A DNA stretch of 64,000 nt. Source: Rhizosphaericola sp047606825 (GTDB taxonomy: Bacteria; Bacteroidota; Bacteroidia; Chitinophagales; Chitinophagaceae). The stretch covers positions 15,823 through 79,822 of the forward strand of contig JASGDY010000104.1 of assembly GCA_047606825.1 (NCBI GenBank). The letters are read 5' to 3'. A model generated the notes under the pieces. It saw only the letters and a program-made list of their open reading frames with translations, was not told the DNA's origin and searched no databases. Every line of letters begins with the position of its first letter. Within the stretch, counting starts at the first letter, position 1. A program made the position numbers and the translations under genes. Shown piece after piece: positions 52,721 through 60,872 of the stretch.

Positions 52721-52751
52721 AAAACGTCTGAATGGATTCGGGCGTTTTTTT
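52721..52751 (+). terminator. Terminator of the carB half-gene
   Basis: The stem AAAACGTCTGAAT pairs with ATTCGGGCGTTTT (two G-T pairs), with a T run after it. Confidence 0.8.
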
Positions 52752-52865
52752 ATGGTGCACACAATAAACGCTAATTTCGTTTTGTAATAAAGCTGTTGCG
52801 CAACAACCAGGGATTCTTGAAAATTGTTTATTCCTGTTGGTATTGTCTATCCTTGTTCATGTAAG

Positions 52866-53024
52866 ATGAAAAAGACGCTATGGATGATGATTTTGATGAT
52901 TGCTATCCTTTTCGGATGTGCATTTTCCGCTTTGCCTTTTGTCATGGCACGACAAACTGCCAAGGTGCTGTGGCTTGATGGTCCGGTTGCTTCAGCTATT
53001 TTGTTTTTATACGCTTCCAGATAG
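52866..53024 (+). CDS. Possible 52-residue membrane peptide
   Basis: ATG AAA AAA start, then one hydrophobic segment with a lipobox-like LFGCAFSAL. Its 3' end overlaps the convergent lipocalin-like gene by 29 bp. No family recognised. It may be a truncated lipoprotein or a chance frame. Confidence 0.2.
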   Translation: MKKTLWMMILMIAILFGCAFSALPFVMARQTAKVLWLDGPVASAILFLYASR

Positions 53025-53502
53025 AAACCGCAACTGTTTCACCCGGTGCTGCGGGTACTTCGTAATACAGTGCATCTCCGGTAAGTGTGTAGTTACGGGT
53101 TTGGGTAGTGTTGTCCCAATTGGGATAGGCAGCATAGTCAATATGGAAAATCAACTGGTCGCTGGCTGCATTTATTTGGATATGTCCCACATGTGTACTG
53201 ATACCTAAAAGGGCTGATCTATATTCTTCAGGGCTGGCGTGGTTCTTCGTTCCCGAAGCAAATTTTGGTCGGTCGGGCCTGAAAATCTGCAAGTAATATC
53301 GTCCACTTGCGTCTATCAATAAGATACCTTTTGCATCCTTGCCGAAGGACGAGTCCGTAACATGCTTCCCGTCCGGAAGGATTTTCTGGGCGGCATCTAA
53401 AGTCCATGTTCCTGCGAGAGGGAACGAAGCGTTCTCCTTGGTTTGGGCAATTGCATAATTGGCCAATACCAGCACTGCTATGATAGTCACTGTTTTTGTC
53501 AT
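52996..53502 (-). CDS. Lipocalin-like exported protein
   Basis: 168 residues. Signal peptide to about residue 19 (ANYAIAQ). The text FPLAGTWTLDAAQKILPDGK, then LLIDASGRYYLQIFRPDRPK, then LTGDALYYEVPAAPGETVAV and IWKRIK fits the lipocalin-like (Lipocalin_5) family, a small beta-barrel that may bind a hydrophobic ligand. Function unknown. Monocistronic. Confidence 0.8.
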   Translation of the reverse strand: MTKTVTIIAVLVLANYAIAQTKENASFPLAGTWTLDAAQKILPDGKHVTDSSFGKDAKGILLIDASGRYYLQIFRPDRPKFASGTKNHASPEEYRSALLGISTHVGHIQINAASDQLIFHIDYAAYPNWDNTTQTRNYTLTGDALYYEVPAAPGETVAVSIWKRIKTK

Positions 53503-53549
53503 GTCGTATGTTTTAAAATAATGGGGATTGATTGTTCATACTTCGCGTC

Positions 53550-53595
53550 TTTCCTCTCCTAAAAGAGATGGGTCGCGGGTGAGGTTTAAAACGAT
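53550..53595. repeat. Degenerate partial copy of family D element
   Basis: CCTCTCCTAAAAGAGATGGG, then TCGCGGGTGAGGTTTAAAAC, resembles the right end of the element at 4189-4345. Confidence 0.4.
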
Positions 53596-53636
53596 ATCGA
53601 CCCGACCGTACCAACTTATATTGGAATATAGTAGGG

Positions 53637-54203
53637 TTACAAATCGTAACCAATCCGTATGATTTCACCGTTGATGAGTGTTTCGAGGCTTTTTAGATAA
53701 CCTGCAATCATGTCCGCCGCAGGAATTTTTTTTACCAGCGCGGGACTTATCACGTTGAGTCTGACGCCGCGCGGCATTTCCAGGGAAGCCGACAAGACAA
53801 AGCTGTTGACAGCACCGTTGGCAATGGATTTCCCGGAAGTTCCGGCTTTCGGCTTTTCGCCAACGATGCCCGATATGAGTGTGAACGAACCGTTGTCGTT
53901 GACATAGTCCAGCCCGGTTAATACAAGGTTGATCTGTGGCAATAGTTTTTGCGCAATATTGAAATAGTATTTTTCTTCCTCCATCTCGGTCAGTGGCAAT
54001 GAAATACTGTTGCCTGCAAAGTTTACTACTGCGTCCAAACGTCCCGTCTGCCTGTATAGATTTTTAATCGACGCCGCGGAAGAAATATCCACGCGAAAGT
54101 CGCCACTGCTTCTTTCCGCGGTGACTACTTCATTTTTTTCTTTAAGTATCGGCGTGATGATGCTTCCTATCTCGCCGCTCGCACCTATCGCTAGAATTTT
54201 CAT
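53637..54203 (-). CDS. Short SDR-type oxidoreductase
   Basis: 188 residues from the ATG at 54203 (MKILAIGASGEIGSIITPIL); a 12-codon extension is open upstream. The dinucleotide motif GASGEIGS is present but the N-terminal half is compact. The usual catalytic YxxxK is not visible: the region reads SGKSIANGAVNSFVLSASLE. It therefore fits the ~200-residue atypical SDR subgroup. Substrate unknown. Divergent from an AraC regulator with 100 bp between, which probably controls it. Confidence 0.85.
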   Translation of the reverse strand: MKILAIGASGEIGSIITPILKEKNEVVTAERSSGDFRVDISSAASIKNLYRQTGRLDAVVNFAGNSISLPLTEMEEEKYYFNIAQKLLPQINLVLTGLDYVNDNGSFTLISGIVGEKPKAGTSGKSIANGAVNSFVLSASLEMPRGVRLNVISPALVKKIPAADMIAGYLKSLETLINGEIIRIGYDL

Positions 54204-54303
54204 TTTGTTTGTTTTTAACAATACAAAATTATACATCAAATGAAGTTGTGAATCTGTATATATTTACACTTATTCTGTACTTTTACAACGATAAGATATT
54301 CAG

Positions 54304-55149
54304 ATGAAAGGAGCAGTCCTATACAAACAATATGAAATAGAGTGGAAAGCGTTGAATCAATATGGCAAGCAGCCCAAGCGCAACAATTTTTTTGAACTGA
54401 TTTACATCATAGAGGGGACGGGCACGCAGACCGTCAACCAAAACCGTTTCAATTACCGCAAGGGAAACCTGTTTTTGCTGACGCCGCAGGACGTGTATTC
54501 TTTTAGTATCGACACACCGACGACTTTCTTTTTTCTGCGGTTCAACGAATGGTACGTAAAGGACAAAATCGGTAAGGACAAAGAGGCGTTAAACCAGGTA
54601 CAATACATTCTGCAAAACGCCAGCCACCGACCAGGTTGTATCTTAAAAAACAAGACAGACAAACCTTTAATGGCATCGCTCGTTGAAAGTATTTTGAACG
54701 AACAGCGCAACCAACAAATTTATCATGACCGGATTACGGAACAGGTCGTCAATACGATGATTACTGTCGTTGCCAGGAACATCGCCCTGAAACTTCCAAA
54801 GAACATAAAAGAATCCACAGGCGAACCGGTACTGGAAATGTTGAACTATATCCAGCAAAACATCTTTGAACCACAGCAACTTAGGGCGCAGAAACTATGC
54901 GCACATTTCAATATTTCGAAAACCTGTCTGGGACGGTATTTCAAGAAACAGACCGGCGATACCTTACAGAACTACATCACCCATTACAAGCTGCGTCTGG
55001 TGGAAACAAGGCTGCTCCACAGCGATATGCGTATCAATGAGATTGCGTATGAGTTTAATTTTACGGATGAAAGCCACCTCAACCGTATTTTCAAGAAATA
55101 CAAGGGAATGAATCCTACGGAATTCAGAAAAGCCAACATCAAGGATTAG
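54304..55149 (+). CDS. AraC family transcriptional regulator
   Basis: 281 residues. N-terminal cupin sensor (NFFELIYIIEGTGTQTVNQN; NLFLLTPQDVYSFSIDTPTT). C-terminal helix-turn-helix pair AQKLCAHFNISKTCLGRYFK and MRINEIAYEFNFTDESHLNR, then IFKKYKGMNPTEFRKA. Divergently transcribed from the short SDR gene, the likely target. Confidence 0.93.
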   Translation: MKGAVLYKQYEIEWKALNQYGKQPKRNNFFELIYIIEGTGTQTVNQNRFNYRKGNLFLLTPQDVYSFSIDTPTTFFFLRFNEWYVKDKIGKDKEALNQVQYILQNASHRPGCILKNKTDKPLMASLVESILNEQRNQQIYHDRITEQVVNTMITVVARNIALKLPKNIKESTGEPVLEMLNYIQQNIFEPQQLRAQKLCAHFNISKTCLGRYFKKQTGDTLQNYITHYKLRLVETRLLHSDMRINEIAYEFNFTDESHLNRIFKKYKGMNPTEFRKANIKD

Positions 55150-55315
55150 TGGTTGTGGTTTTTAGCAGAAGGACAATTTCCGTTAGAGCCACCGTTCGGT
55201 AAGCCGTTAAGCAACCACAGCTTTCGGAAGAGTAATGTTTTCATAAATAAAAGTTAAATTACGAAGTGCCAAATTCCTTATGTACACATAACCAAAGCTG
55301 TTTGGAAATACTCAA

Positions 55316-55449
55316 GAGGCTGTTTGAATTAAGTTTTTCTGTACGGTTTTATATGCTTCCAAGACATCAAAACGTGTATTCCTTCTCCGCAAAGTCCCCG
55401 CTGCGGCGGGGACTTTGCGGAGAAGGAAATAAATAACTCAAACAGCTTC
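55316..55449 (+). repeat. Inverted-repeat-bounded element, family C, copy 2
   Basis: 134 bp, GAGGCTGTTTGAATTAAG to AATAACTCAAACAGCTTC, with the central palindrome CCCCGCTGCGGCGGGG flanked by CTCCGCAAAGT/ACTTTGCGGAG. Same element as 10352-10481. It fills much of the 55150-55558 gap. Confidence 0.8.
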
Positions 55450-55450
55450 A

Positions 55451-55522
55451 AACTCCCAAGAAATTTTTATGTGCAAATTAGACAAGGGACGCATGAAAAA
55501 TTTCTTGGGAGTTCCTCTTGTC
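55451..55522. repeat. Long hairpin with possible pseudoknot downstream of STAS gene
   Basis: Perfect 18-bp arms AACTCCCAAGAAATTTTT (55451-55468) and complement (55496-55513) enclose 27 nt. The loop's GACAAG (55481-55486) is complementary to CTTGTC (55517-55522) just outside. It could terminate the minus-strand STAS gene, or be a structured RNA or insertion scar. Confidence 0.5.
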
Positions 55523-55558
55523 CGATAACAAACATCAATATTCAGGGAAAAAGTACTG

Positions 55559-55948
55559 TCAGATTGGTTTTTCTTCATCCGAAAACAGCTCCCGCTCGAT
55601 TTCCTCCATCTGTACGATGTCCCAAGCCTCGCTTTCCGTCGGTGTGATGTTGAGGATATCGGTCAGTTCGAGTGCGTCCAGCGTTTTTTTGACCGTGGGC
55701 GTGAGACCGCAGAGGACAAAAGACACATTGGAATCCATGTATTGCGCAGCTATTTCGCCCAGCGCCCCACCTGTCGCTGCATCGATGGATTCGACGTTTT
55801 CAAGGTTGAGGACGACGTTTTTCGGTGTTTTCTGTAACTGTTCCTGCAATATCTGGCGGAGTTTTTCTGCCGTAATGTCAGCAATCTGCGCCGTATTCGG
55901 TGTTACAACATTGAATTTTTCTTTGGTATCAAGTTTGAAACTGTCCAT
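55559..55948 (-). CDS. STAS domain protein (anti-sigma factor antagonist-like)
   Basis: 129 residues. STAS fold with VVLNLENVESIDAATGGALG in place of the usual phospho-acceptor DSSG motif, so the Ser that a kinase anti-sigma factor would phosphorylate is not at its expected place (Ala-Ala-Thr here). It may act as a non-phosphorylated scaffold or use the Thr. The C-terminus is acidic (REELFSDEEKP-like). No anti-sigma kinase or phosphatase gene is adjacent. Partner unknown. Confidence 0.8.
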   Translation of the reverse strand: MDSFKLDTKEKFNVVTPNTAQIADITAEKLRQILQEQLQKTPKNVVLNLENVESIDAATGGALGEIAAQYMDSNVSFVLCGLTPTVKKTLDALELTDILNITPTESEAWDIVQMEEIERELFSDEEKPI

Positions 55949-56178
55949 GGGATTATTTTAAACAAAATAAAAATAAATACCTGAAACGAACATGAAATTC
56001 TTCGTACTGAAATCTCACAACAGGTGGATGTCTGGCCTAAAGGGAGATGATGAAATTTCCTCTTAACATGCAAAAAATACCGTTATTTAAGAGAAATAGA
56101 AAGAAATAATTGTAAATATCAATTTGAGGTACTATATTTATCCATTAGAAACAGTTTACTCATCTAATCGCAAATACT

Positions 56179-58722
56179 ATGGACAGCAATTTTTCAGCAC
56201 AGGTAAAAGAGATTATTTCCTACAGTAGGGAAGAAGCTCTACGGTTGGGAAACGATTTTATCGGCACCGAGCATTTGTTGCTGGGGTTGATAAGAGAAGG
56301 CGACAATACGGCGGTTAAGGTGTTGAAACAGCTTAATGTTGACCTTTTCGAACTACGAAAGGAAGTCGAGTTGGCCGTGAAGGACAAGACCGGCAGGAAC
56401 ATCGCACAGATCAACAGTCTTCCCCTGACCAAGCAGGCCGAAAAGGTAATACGCGTAACCGTACTTGAGGCCAAGGCACTGAAGAGCCCACAGGTGGAAA
56501 CGGAGCACTTGCTCCTTTCTATTCTCAAAAACAGGGAAAACGCGGCAACACAGATACTGAACCATTTTGATATCGACTATGATATATTCAGAAACGACAT
56601 CGGCGTGGTGAGAAGCGATGCTACCAAAGCAGAGTTTGCCGAGGAAAACGAGGAGGATTACGACGACGAAAAACGTTTTTCTGGTCAGCCGCGCAGTTCG
56701 GCGCCACGTGCCTCGACCACCACAAAAAGCAAAACACCTGTGTTGGACAATTTCGGACGGGACATAACCAAGATGGCGGAAAGTGGCTCACTGGATCCCA
56801 TTATCGGCCGTGAAAAGGAAATTGAACGCGTTTCGCAGATACTTTCCCGCAGAAAGAAGAACAACCCGATATTGATAGGCGAGCCGGGTGTCGGTAAGAC
56901 CGCGATTGTCGAAGGGCTCGCGCTGCGTATCGTACAGCGGAAAGTGAGCAGGGTCTTGTTTGACAAACGCGTGATTTCCCTGGATTTGGCTGCCTTGGTC
57001 GCCGGGACCAAATACCGTGGCCAGTTTGAGGAACGGATGAAGGCCATCATGAACGAGCTGGAAAAGAACCGCGACGTGATTCTGTTCATTGACGAAATAC
57101 ATACCATCGTCGGTGCCGGCGGTGCGAGTGGCTCGTTGGATGCCAGCAACATCTTCAAGCCTTCGTTGGCGCGTGGCGACCTCCAATGCATCGGTGCTTC
57201 CACCTTGGACGAATACCGTATGTACATTGAAAAAGACGGTGCTCTGGACCGTCGTTTCCAGAAAGTCGTCGTGGATCCGCCTTCGGTGGACGAGACCATA
57301 CAGATTCTCAACAACATCAAGCCCAAATATGAAGATTACCACAACGTAAGCTACAGCCAGGACGCAATCGATGCCTGCGTCAAGCTGAGCGACCGTTACA
57401 TGACCGACCGTCTGTTGCCGGACAAGGCGATTGACGTTTTGGATGAGGTGGGTGCACGCGTGCACTTAAAAAACATCAACGTCCCACAGAATATCCTCGA
57501 TTTGGAAAAGAAAATCGAGGACATCAAACTGGAAAAAAACAGGGTCGTAAAGAGCCAACGTTTTGAAGAGGCCGCGGCACTCCGCGATACCGAAAAGCGG
57601 CTGGGAGAGGATCTCGAGCAGGCCAAAAACCAATGGGAAGAAGAAAGTAAAAACAAACGCTATCCCATCGAGGAGGAAGATATCGCCGAAGTCATCAGCA
57701 TGATGACCGGCATCCCTGTCAAGCGCATGGTACAGGAAGAGACCGTCAAGCTCCGCAACATGGCCAACGATATGCGCGGCGCGGTCATCGGTCAGGACGA
57801 GGCCATCAACAAAGTGGTCAAGGCCATCCAACGTAACCGTGTCGGGCTCAAGGATCCCAAGAAACCTATTGGGACCTTTATCTTTCTCGGACCGACCGGC
57901 GTTGGCAAGACTGAGTTGGCGCGTTCCTTGGCGCGTTACATGTTTGATTCCGAAGACTCATTGATACGTATCGACATGAGCGAATACATGGAAAAATTCA
58001 CCGTCAGCCGTCTCATAGGCGCACCTCCCGGTTATGTGGGTTATGAAGAAGGTGGCCAGTTGACCGAAAAAGTAAGGCGAAAGCCATACAGTGTCATCCT
58101 GCTTGACGAAATCGAGAAGGCCCATCCTGACATCTACAATATCCTGTTGCAGGTGTTGGACGACGGAGTGTTGACGGACGGTCTAGGTCGGAAAGTAGAT
58201 TTTAAGAACACGTTGATTATCATGACTTCCAATATCGGTGTCCGCCAGCTGAAGGAGTTTGGCGACGGTGTGGGTTTTGCGACTTCCGCACGTCTCCAGA
58301 ACGAGGAGGAAAACAACAAGGCCGTCATCGAAAAAGCCTTGAAGAGAACGTTTTCGCCAGAGTTCCTCAACAGGATCGACGATGTTGTCATCTTTAACTC
58401 CCTGACCAGGGAAAATATTTTTGACATCATCGACATCATCATGAAGAATGTCCTGAAACGACTCAACACTTTGGGATACAATATGGTATTGACCGACGAG
58501 GTGAAAAGTTTCATCGCAGACAAAGGCTATGACGTGCAGTTTGGCGCAAGACCGTTGCACCGTGCTATCCAGAAATACCTGGAAGATCCTTTGGCCGAGG
58601 AAATCCTGAACCTCAACATCAAGCCAGGTGACACTTTGTTGGCAAAACTGGATACTGAAAACAACAAAATTTATTTCGAAGTGGGAGCGACCAAGAACGA
58701 GGAAGCACCCAAAGTGGATTGA
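56179..58722 (+). CDS. clpC: ATP-dependent Clp protease ATP-binding subunit ClpC
   Basis: 847 residues. Two N-domain repeats (NDFIGTEHLLLGLIREGDNT; ETEHLLLSILKNRENAATQI). First AAA+ with GEPGVGKTAIVEGLALRI and VILFIDEIHTIVGAGG. UVR-type coiled linker (EKNRVVKSQRFEEAAALRDT). Second AAA+ with FLGPTGVGKTELARSLARYM and VILLDEIEKAHPDIYNILLQ. It unfolds substrates for ClpP in the cytoplasm. Complete. Monocistronic, with a terminator 30 bp after the stop. Confidence 0.97.
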   Translation: MDSNFSAQVKEIISYSREEALRLGNDFIGTEHLLLGLIREGDNTAVKVLKQLNVDLFELRKEVELAVKDKTGRNIAQINSLPLTKQAEKVIRVTVLEAKALKSPQVETEHLLLSILKNRENAATQILNHFDIDYDIFRNDIGVVRSDATKAEFAEENEEDYDDEKRFSGQPRSSAPRASTTTKSKTPVLDNFGRDITKMAESGSLDPIIGREKEIERVSQILSRRKKNNPILIGEPGVGKTAIVEGLALRIVQRKVSRVLFDKRVISLDLAALVAGTKYRGQFEERMKAIMNELEKNRDVILFIDEIHTIVGAGGASGSLDASNIFKPSLARGDLQCIGASTLDEYRMYIEKDGALDRRFQKVVVDPPSVDETIQILNNIKPKYEDYHNVSYSQDAIDACVKLSDRYMTDRLLPDKAIDVLDEVGARVHLKNINVPQNILDLEKKIEDIKLEKNRVVKSQRFEEAAALRDTEKRLGEDLEQAKNQWEEESKNKRYPIEEEDIAEVISMMTGIPVKRMVQEETVKLRNMANDMRGAVIGQDEAINKVVKAIQRNRVGLKDPKKPIGTFIFLGPTGVGKTELARSLARYMFDSEDSLIRIDMSEYMEKFTVSRLIGAPPGYVGYEEGGQLTEKVRRKPYSVILLDEIEKAHPDIYNILLQVLDDGVLTDGLGRKVDFKNTLIIMTSNIGVRQLKEFGDGVGFATSARLQNEEENNKAVIEKALKRTFSPEFLNRIDDVVIFNSLTRENIFDIIDIIMKNVLKRLNTLGYNMVLTDEVKSFIADKGYDVQFGARPLHRAIQKYLEDPLAEEILNLNIKPGDTLLAKLDTENNKIYFEVGATKNEEAPKVD

Positions 58723-58750
58723 TTATTTTGGAAAAAAAAGGATAAAATAG

Positions 58751-58781
58751 AAAAAAGGAACGGATTTTGCCGTTCCTTTTT
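58751..58781 (+). terminator. Terminator of clpC
   Basis: Stem AAAAAGGAACGG/CCGTTCCTTTTT with a short ATTTTG loop and a T-rich 3' side. Confidence 0.9.
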
Positions 58782-58903
58782 CATTGCTAGAAGCATTGCA
58801 GAAACAATAATATGTCCCACGATACGTTTAACATGCGCCCAATATTGCATAAGAACAAAACGTAATGTTTTTAGGAATTTAAGTTTTATGTACTTTTTTC
58901 AGT

Positions 58904-58911
58904 TATTTTTG
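58904..58911 (+). promoter_or_regulatory. -7 promoter element TATTTTTG for gldKLMN
   Basis: Matches TAnnTTTG, 30 bp before the gldK ATG at 58942. Confidence 0.45.
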
Positions 58912-58941
58912 TTTTTTAGGTAGTTTTTGTTTCATATAATT

Positions 58942-60240
58942 ATGACTTATAAAGTGAGAAAGCATCTATTATTTTCATCGTCCCTGTTGATGCTTGTTAT
59001 TTCCAGCGTTAGCTGTAAGAAAAATAAGAACAACAGCATACCCAACGATGGCGGTCAGTTGACCGGGGTATCTTATTCGTCTGTAGGGAGTATGCCTAAG
59101 CCTAAGGGAATGGTTTATATTCCTGCGGGCACTTTCCACATGGGGCCAAGCGATGAAGATATCAACAGAAACTATACGTCAAGAAACCGTGTGGTAAGCG
59201 TCAATGGATTCTGGATGGATGCCATGGAGATTACCAATAGCCAGTATCTCCAGTTTGTCAACTGGGTCAGGGATTCTTTGGCAGCTATCGAACTAGGATA
59301 TATCAAACAAGGCGGTGCCGACGGCGAAACTGCGGTAGATTGGGCAAAAGCATACAATATCAATTATAACGACCGTGCTACCGTGGAAAAAATGAACCGT
59401 TTGGTACTGGCTCCGGACTATCGCCTCTACAACAAGGCGGAAGTGGACCCGGACAAGATTGTGTACAGCGTGCAGGGTTTTGACCTGGAAAGAGCTGCGG
59501 CAAACCGTGACCGTCCCAGAAAGGAATTCCTCTACCGTTATGACCAGAAAGTCTATCCCGACACACTGGTATGGATGCGGGATTTTTCCTATTCCTACAA
59601 CGAACCGTTGACCAAACGTTATTTCAGCAGCCCGATGTATGCCAAATACCCTGTCGTGGGCGTCAACTGGAAACAGGCGGTCGCCTTTTGCCATTGGCGT
59701 ACCCATTATCTGAATAGTTACTTGGATAGTAAGAAATTACAGAAGGAAAGCGAATTTCGTTTGCCTTCCGAGGCAGAGTGGGAATATGCCGCAAGAGGAG
59801 GCAGAAGCCAGTCCATCTATCCTTGGGGCAGTTATTATCTACGCAACAGGAACGGCTGCCTCTTGGCCAATTTCAAACCTGGCCGTGGCAACTATGCGGA
59901 AGACGGTGCAACCTACACGGCTCGTGTTGACTCATACTGGCCCAATGACTTCGGATTGTACAATATGGCGGGAAACGTAGCAGAATGGACCGCTTCCTAT
60001 TACTATGAAGGAAGCGACAACTTCCAGAACGATCTCAACCCCGACATCCACTGGAACGCTTTGGATACAGATTCGCCCCGCATGAAACGTAAAGTGGTAA
60101 GAGGCGGTAGCTGGAAGGATGTAGGCTATTATTTGCAGACCAGCGCCAGAACATTTGAATACCAGGATACAGCACGCTCTTATATCGGTTTTAGGTGCGT
60201 CATCGACTTGCCGTCCAACCTGGGCAAAAACAGAAAGTAA
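58942..60240 (+). CDS. gldK: T9SS ring lipoprotein GldK (PorK)
   Basis: 432 residues from the ATG at 58942. Lipobox at Cys25 (VISSVSCKKNK). The rest is a formylglycine-generating-enzyme/sulfatase-modifying fold: KGMVYIPAGTFHMGPSDEDI, MEITNSQYLQFVNWV, FRLPSEAEWEYAARGG, NMAGNVAEWTASYY, RKVVRGGSWKDVGYY and YIGFRCVIDLP. GldK forms, with GldN, the periplasmic ring of the type IX secretion system under the outer membrane. First gene of gldKLMN. Confidence 0.96.
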   Translation: MTYKVRKHLLFSSSLLMLVISSVSCKKNKNNSIPNDGGQLTGVSYSSVGSMPKPKGMVYIPAGTFHMGPSDEDINRNYTSRNRVVSVNGFWMDAMEITNSQYLQFVNWVRDSLAAIELGYIKQGGADGETAVDWAKAYNINYNDRATVEKMNRLVLAPDYRLYNKAEVDPDKIVYSVQGFDLERAAANRDRPRKEFLYRYDQKVYPDTLVWMRDFSYSYNEPLTKRYFSSPMYAKYPVVGVNWKQAVAFCHWRTHYLNSYLDSKKLQKESEFRLPSEAEWEYAARGGRSQSIYPWGSYYLRNRNGCLLANFKPGRGNYAEDGATYTARVDSYWPNDFGLYNMAGNVAEWTASYYYEGSDNFQNDLNPDIHWNALDTDSPRMKRKVVRGGSWKDVGYYLQTSARTFEYQDTARSYIGFRCVIDLPSNLGKNRK

Positions 60241-60292
60241 AATTTATACAACTATCTAGTCAATACGAACAAATCAATAAAAGAATCATCTC

Positions 60293-60823
60293 ATGGCAGT
60301 AGCAACATCAAAGACTCAGAAGATCGACCGTGTAATGGATATTATCGTATCCGCAGCAGCAGTTCCCGTATTGTTGGGAGCACTCTTTAAAATCCTTCAC
60401 GCTCCTGGGGCAAACACATGGATTACCATCGGTTTGGTGACAGAAGCGGGAATTTTTGCTTTGTACGCTATCCGTTATATCTTAATGCCTGTTGACGACC
60501 TACCCGTCGAAACGACGGTCAGGAAAGTCGTTACGGAAGAAGTGGTTGCTCCCAAACCAGCTACGCCGGCTTTTGACTTTGCAGCTTTGGGACTTTCCAC
60601 CAACGAAGTAGAAAAAGTAAAGGAAAAATTCCTGAAAATCGGTGACGAACACGCCGGACAACTGGAAAAATTCTATTCTCAGCTTACAGAGGCATCGACC
60701 ACTTTGGTCAACAGCACAAGCGATGCCCAGAAGGCTCAACTGGAACTGTCCACCCTTGCGGATAATTTAGGCAAGTTGAACGAGGTTTATGGCAAGATGC
60801 TTATAGCACTCAACGCCAAATAA
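60293..60823 (+). CDS. gldL: T9SS inner-membrane motor protein GldL (PorL)
   Basis: 176 residues. Two transmembrane helices in the first ~65 residues (AAAVPVLLGALFKILHAPGA; TIGLVTEAGIFALYAIRYIL), then a cytoplasmic part with coiled-coil character (STNEVEKVKEKFLKIGDEHA). The acidic residue in helix two (TEAG) fits the proton-conducting glutamate known in the family. It works with GldM as the proton-driven motor. It is shorter than flavobacterial GldL (about 215), lacking part of the tail. Confidence 0.95.
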   Translation: MAVATSKTQKIDRVMDIIVSAAAVPVLLGALFKILHAPGANTWITIGLVTEAGIFALYAIRYILMPVDDLPVETTVRKVVTEEVVAPKPATPAFDFAALGLSTNEVEKVKEKFLKIGDEHAGQLEKFYSQLTEASTTLVNSTSDAQKAQLELSTLADNLGKLNEVYGKMLIALNAK

Positions 60824-60872
60824 CCCTGTTCTGTATTAACCAGATTTCATTAAACCTAAATTATTGTAAGTA

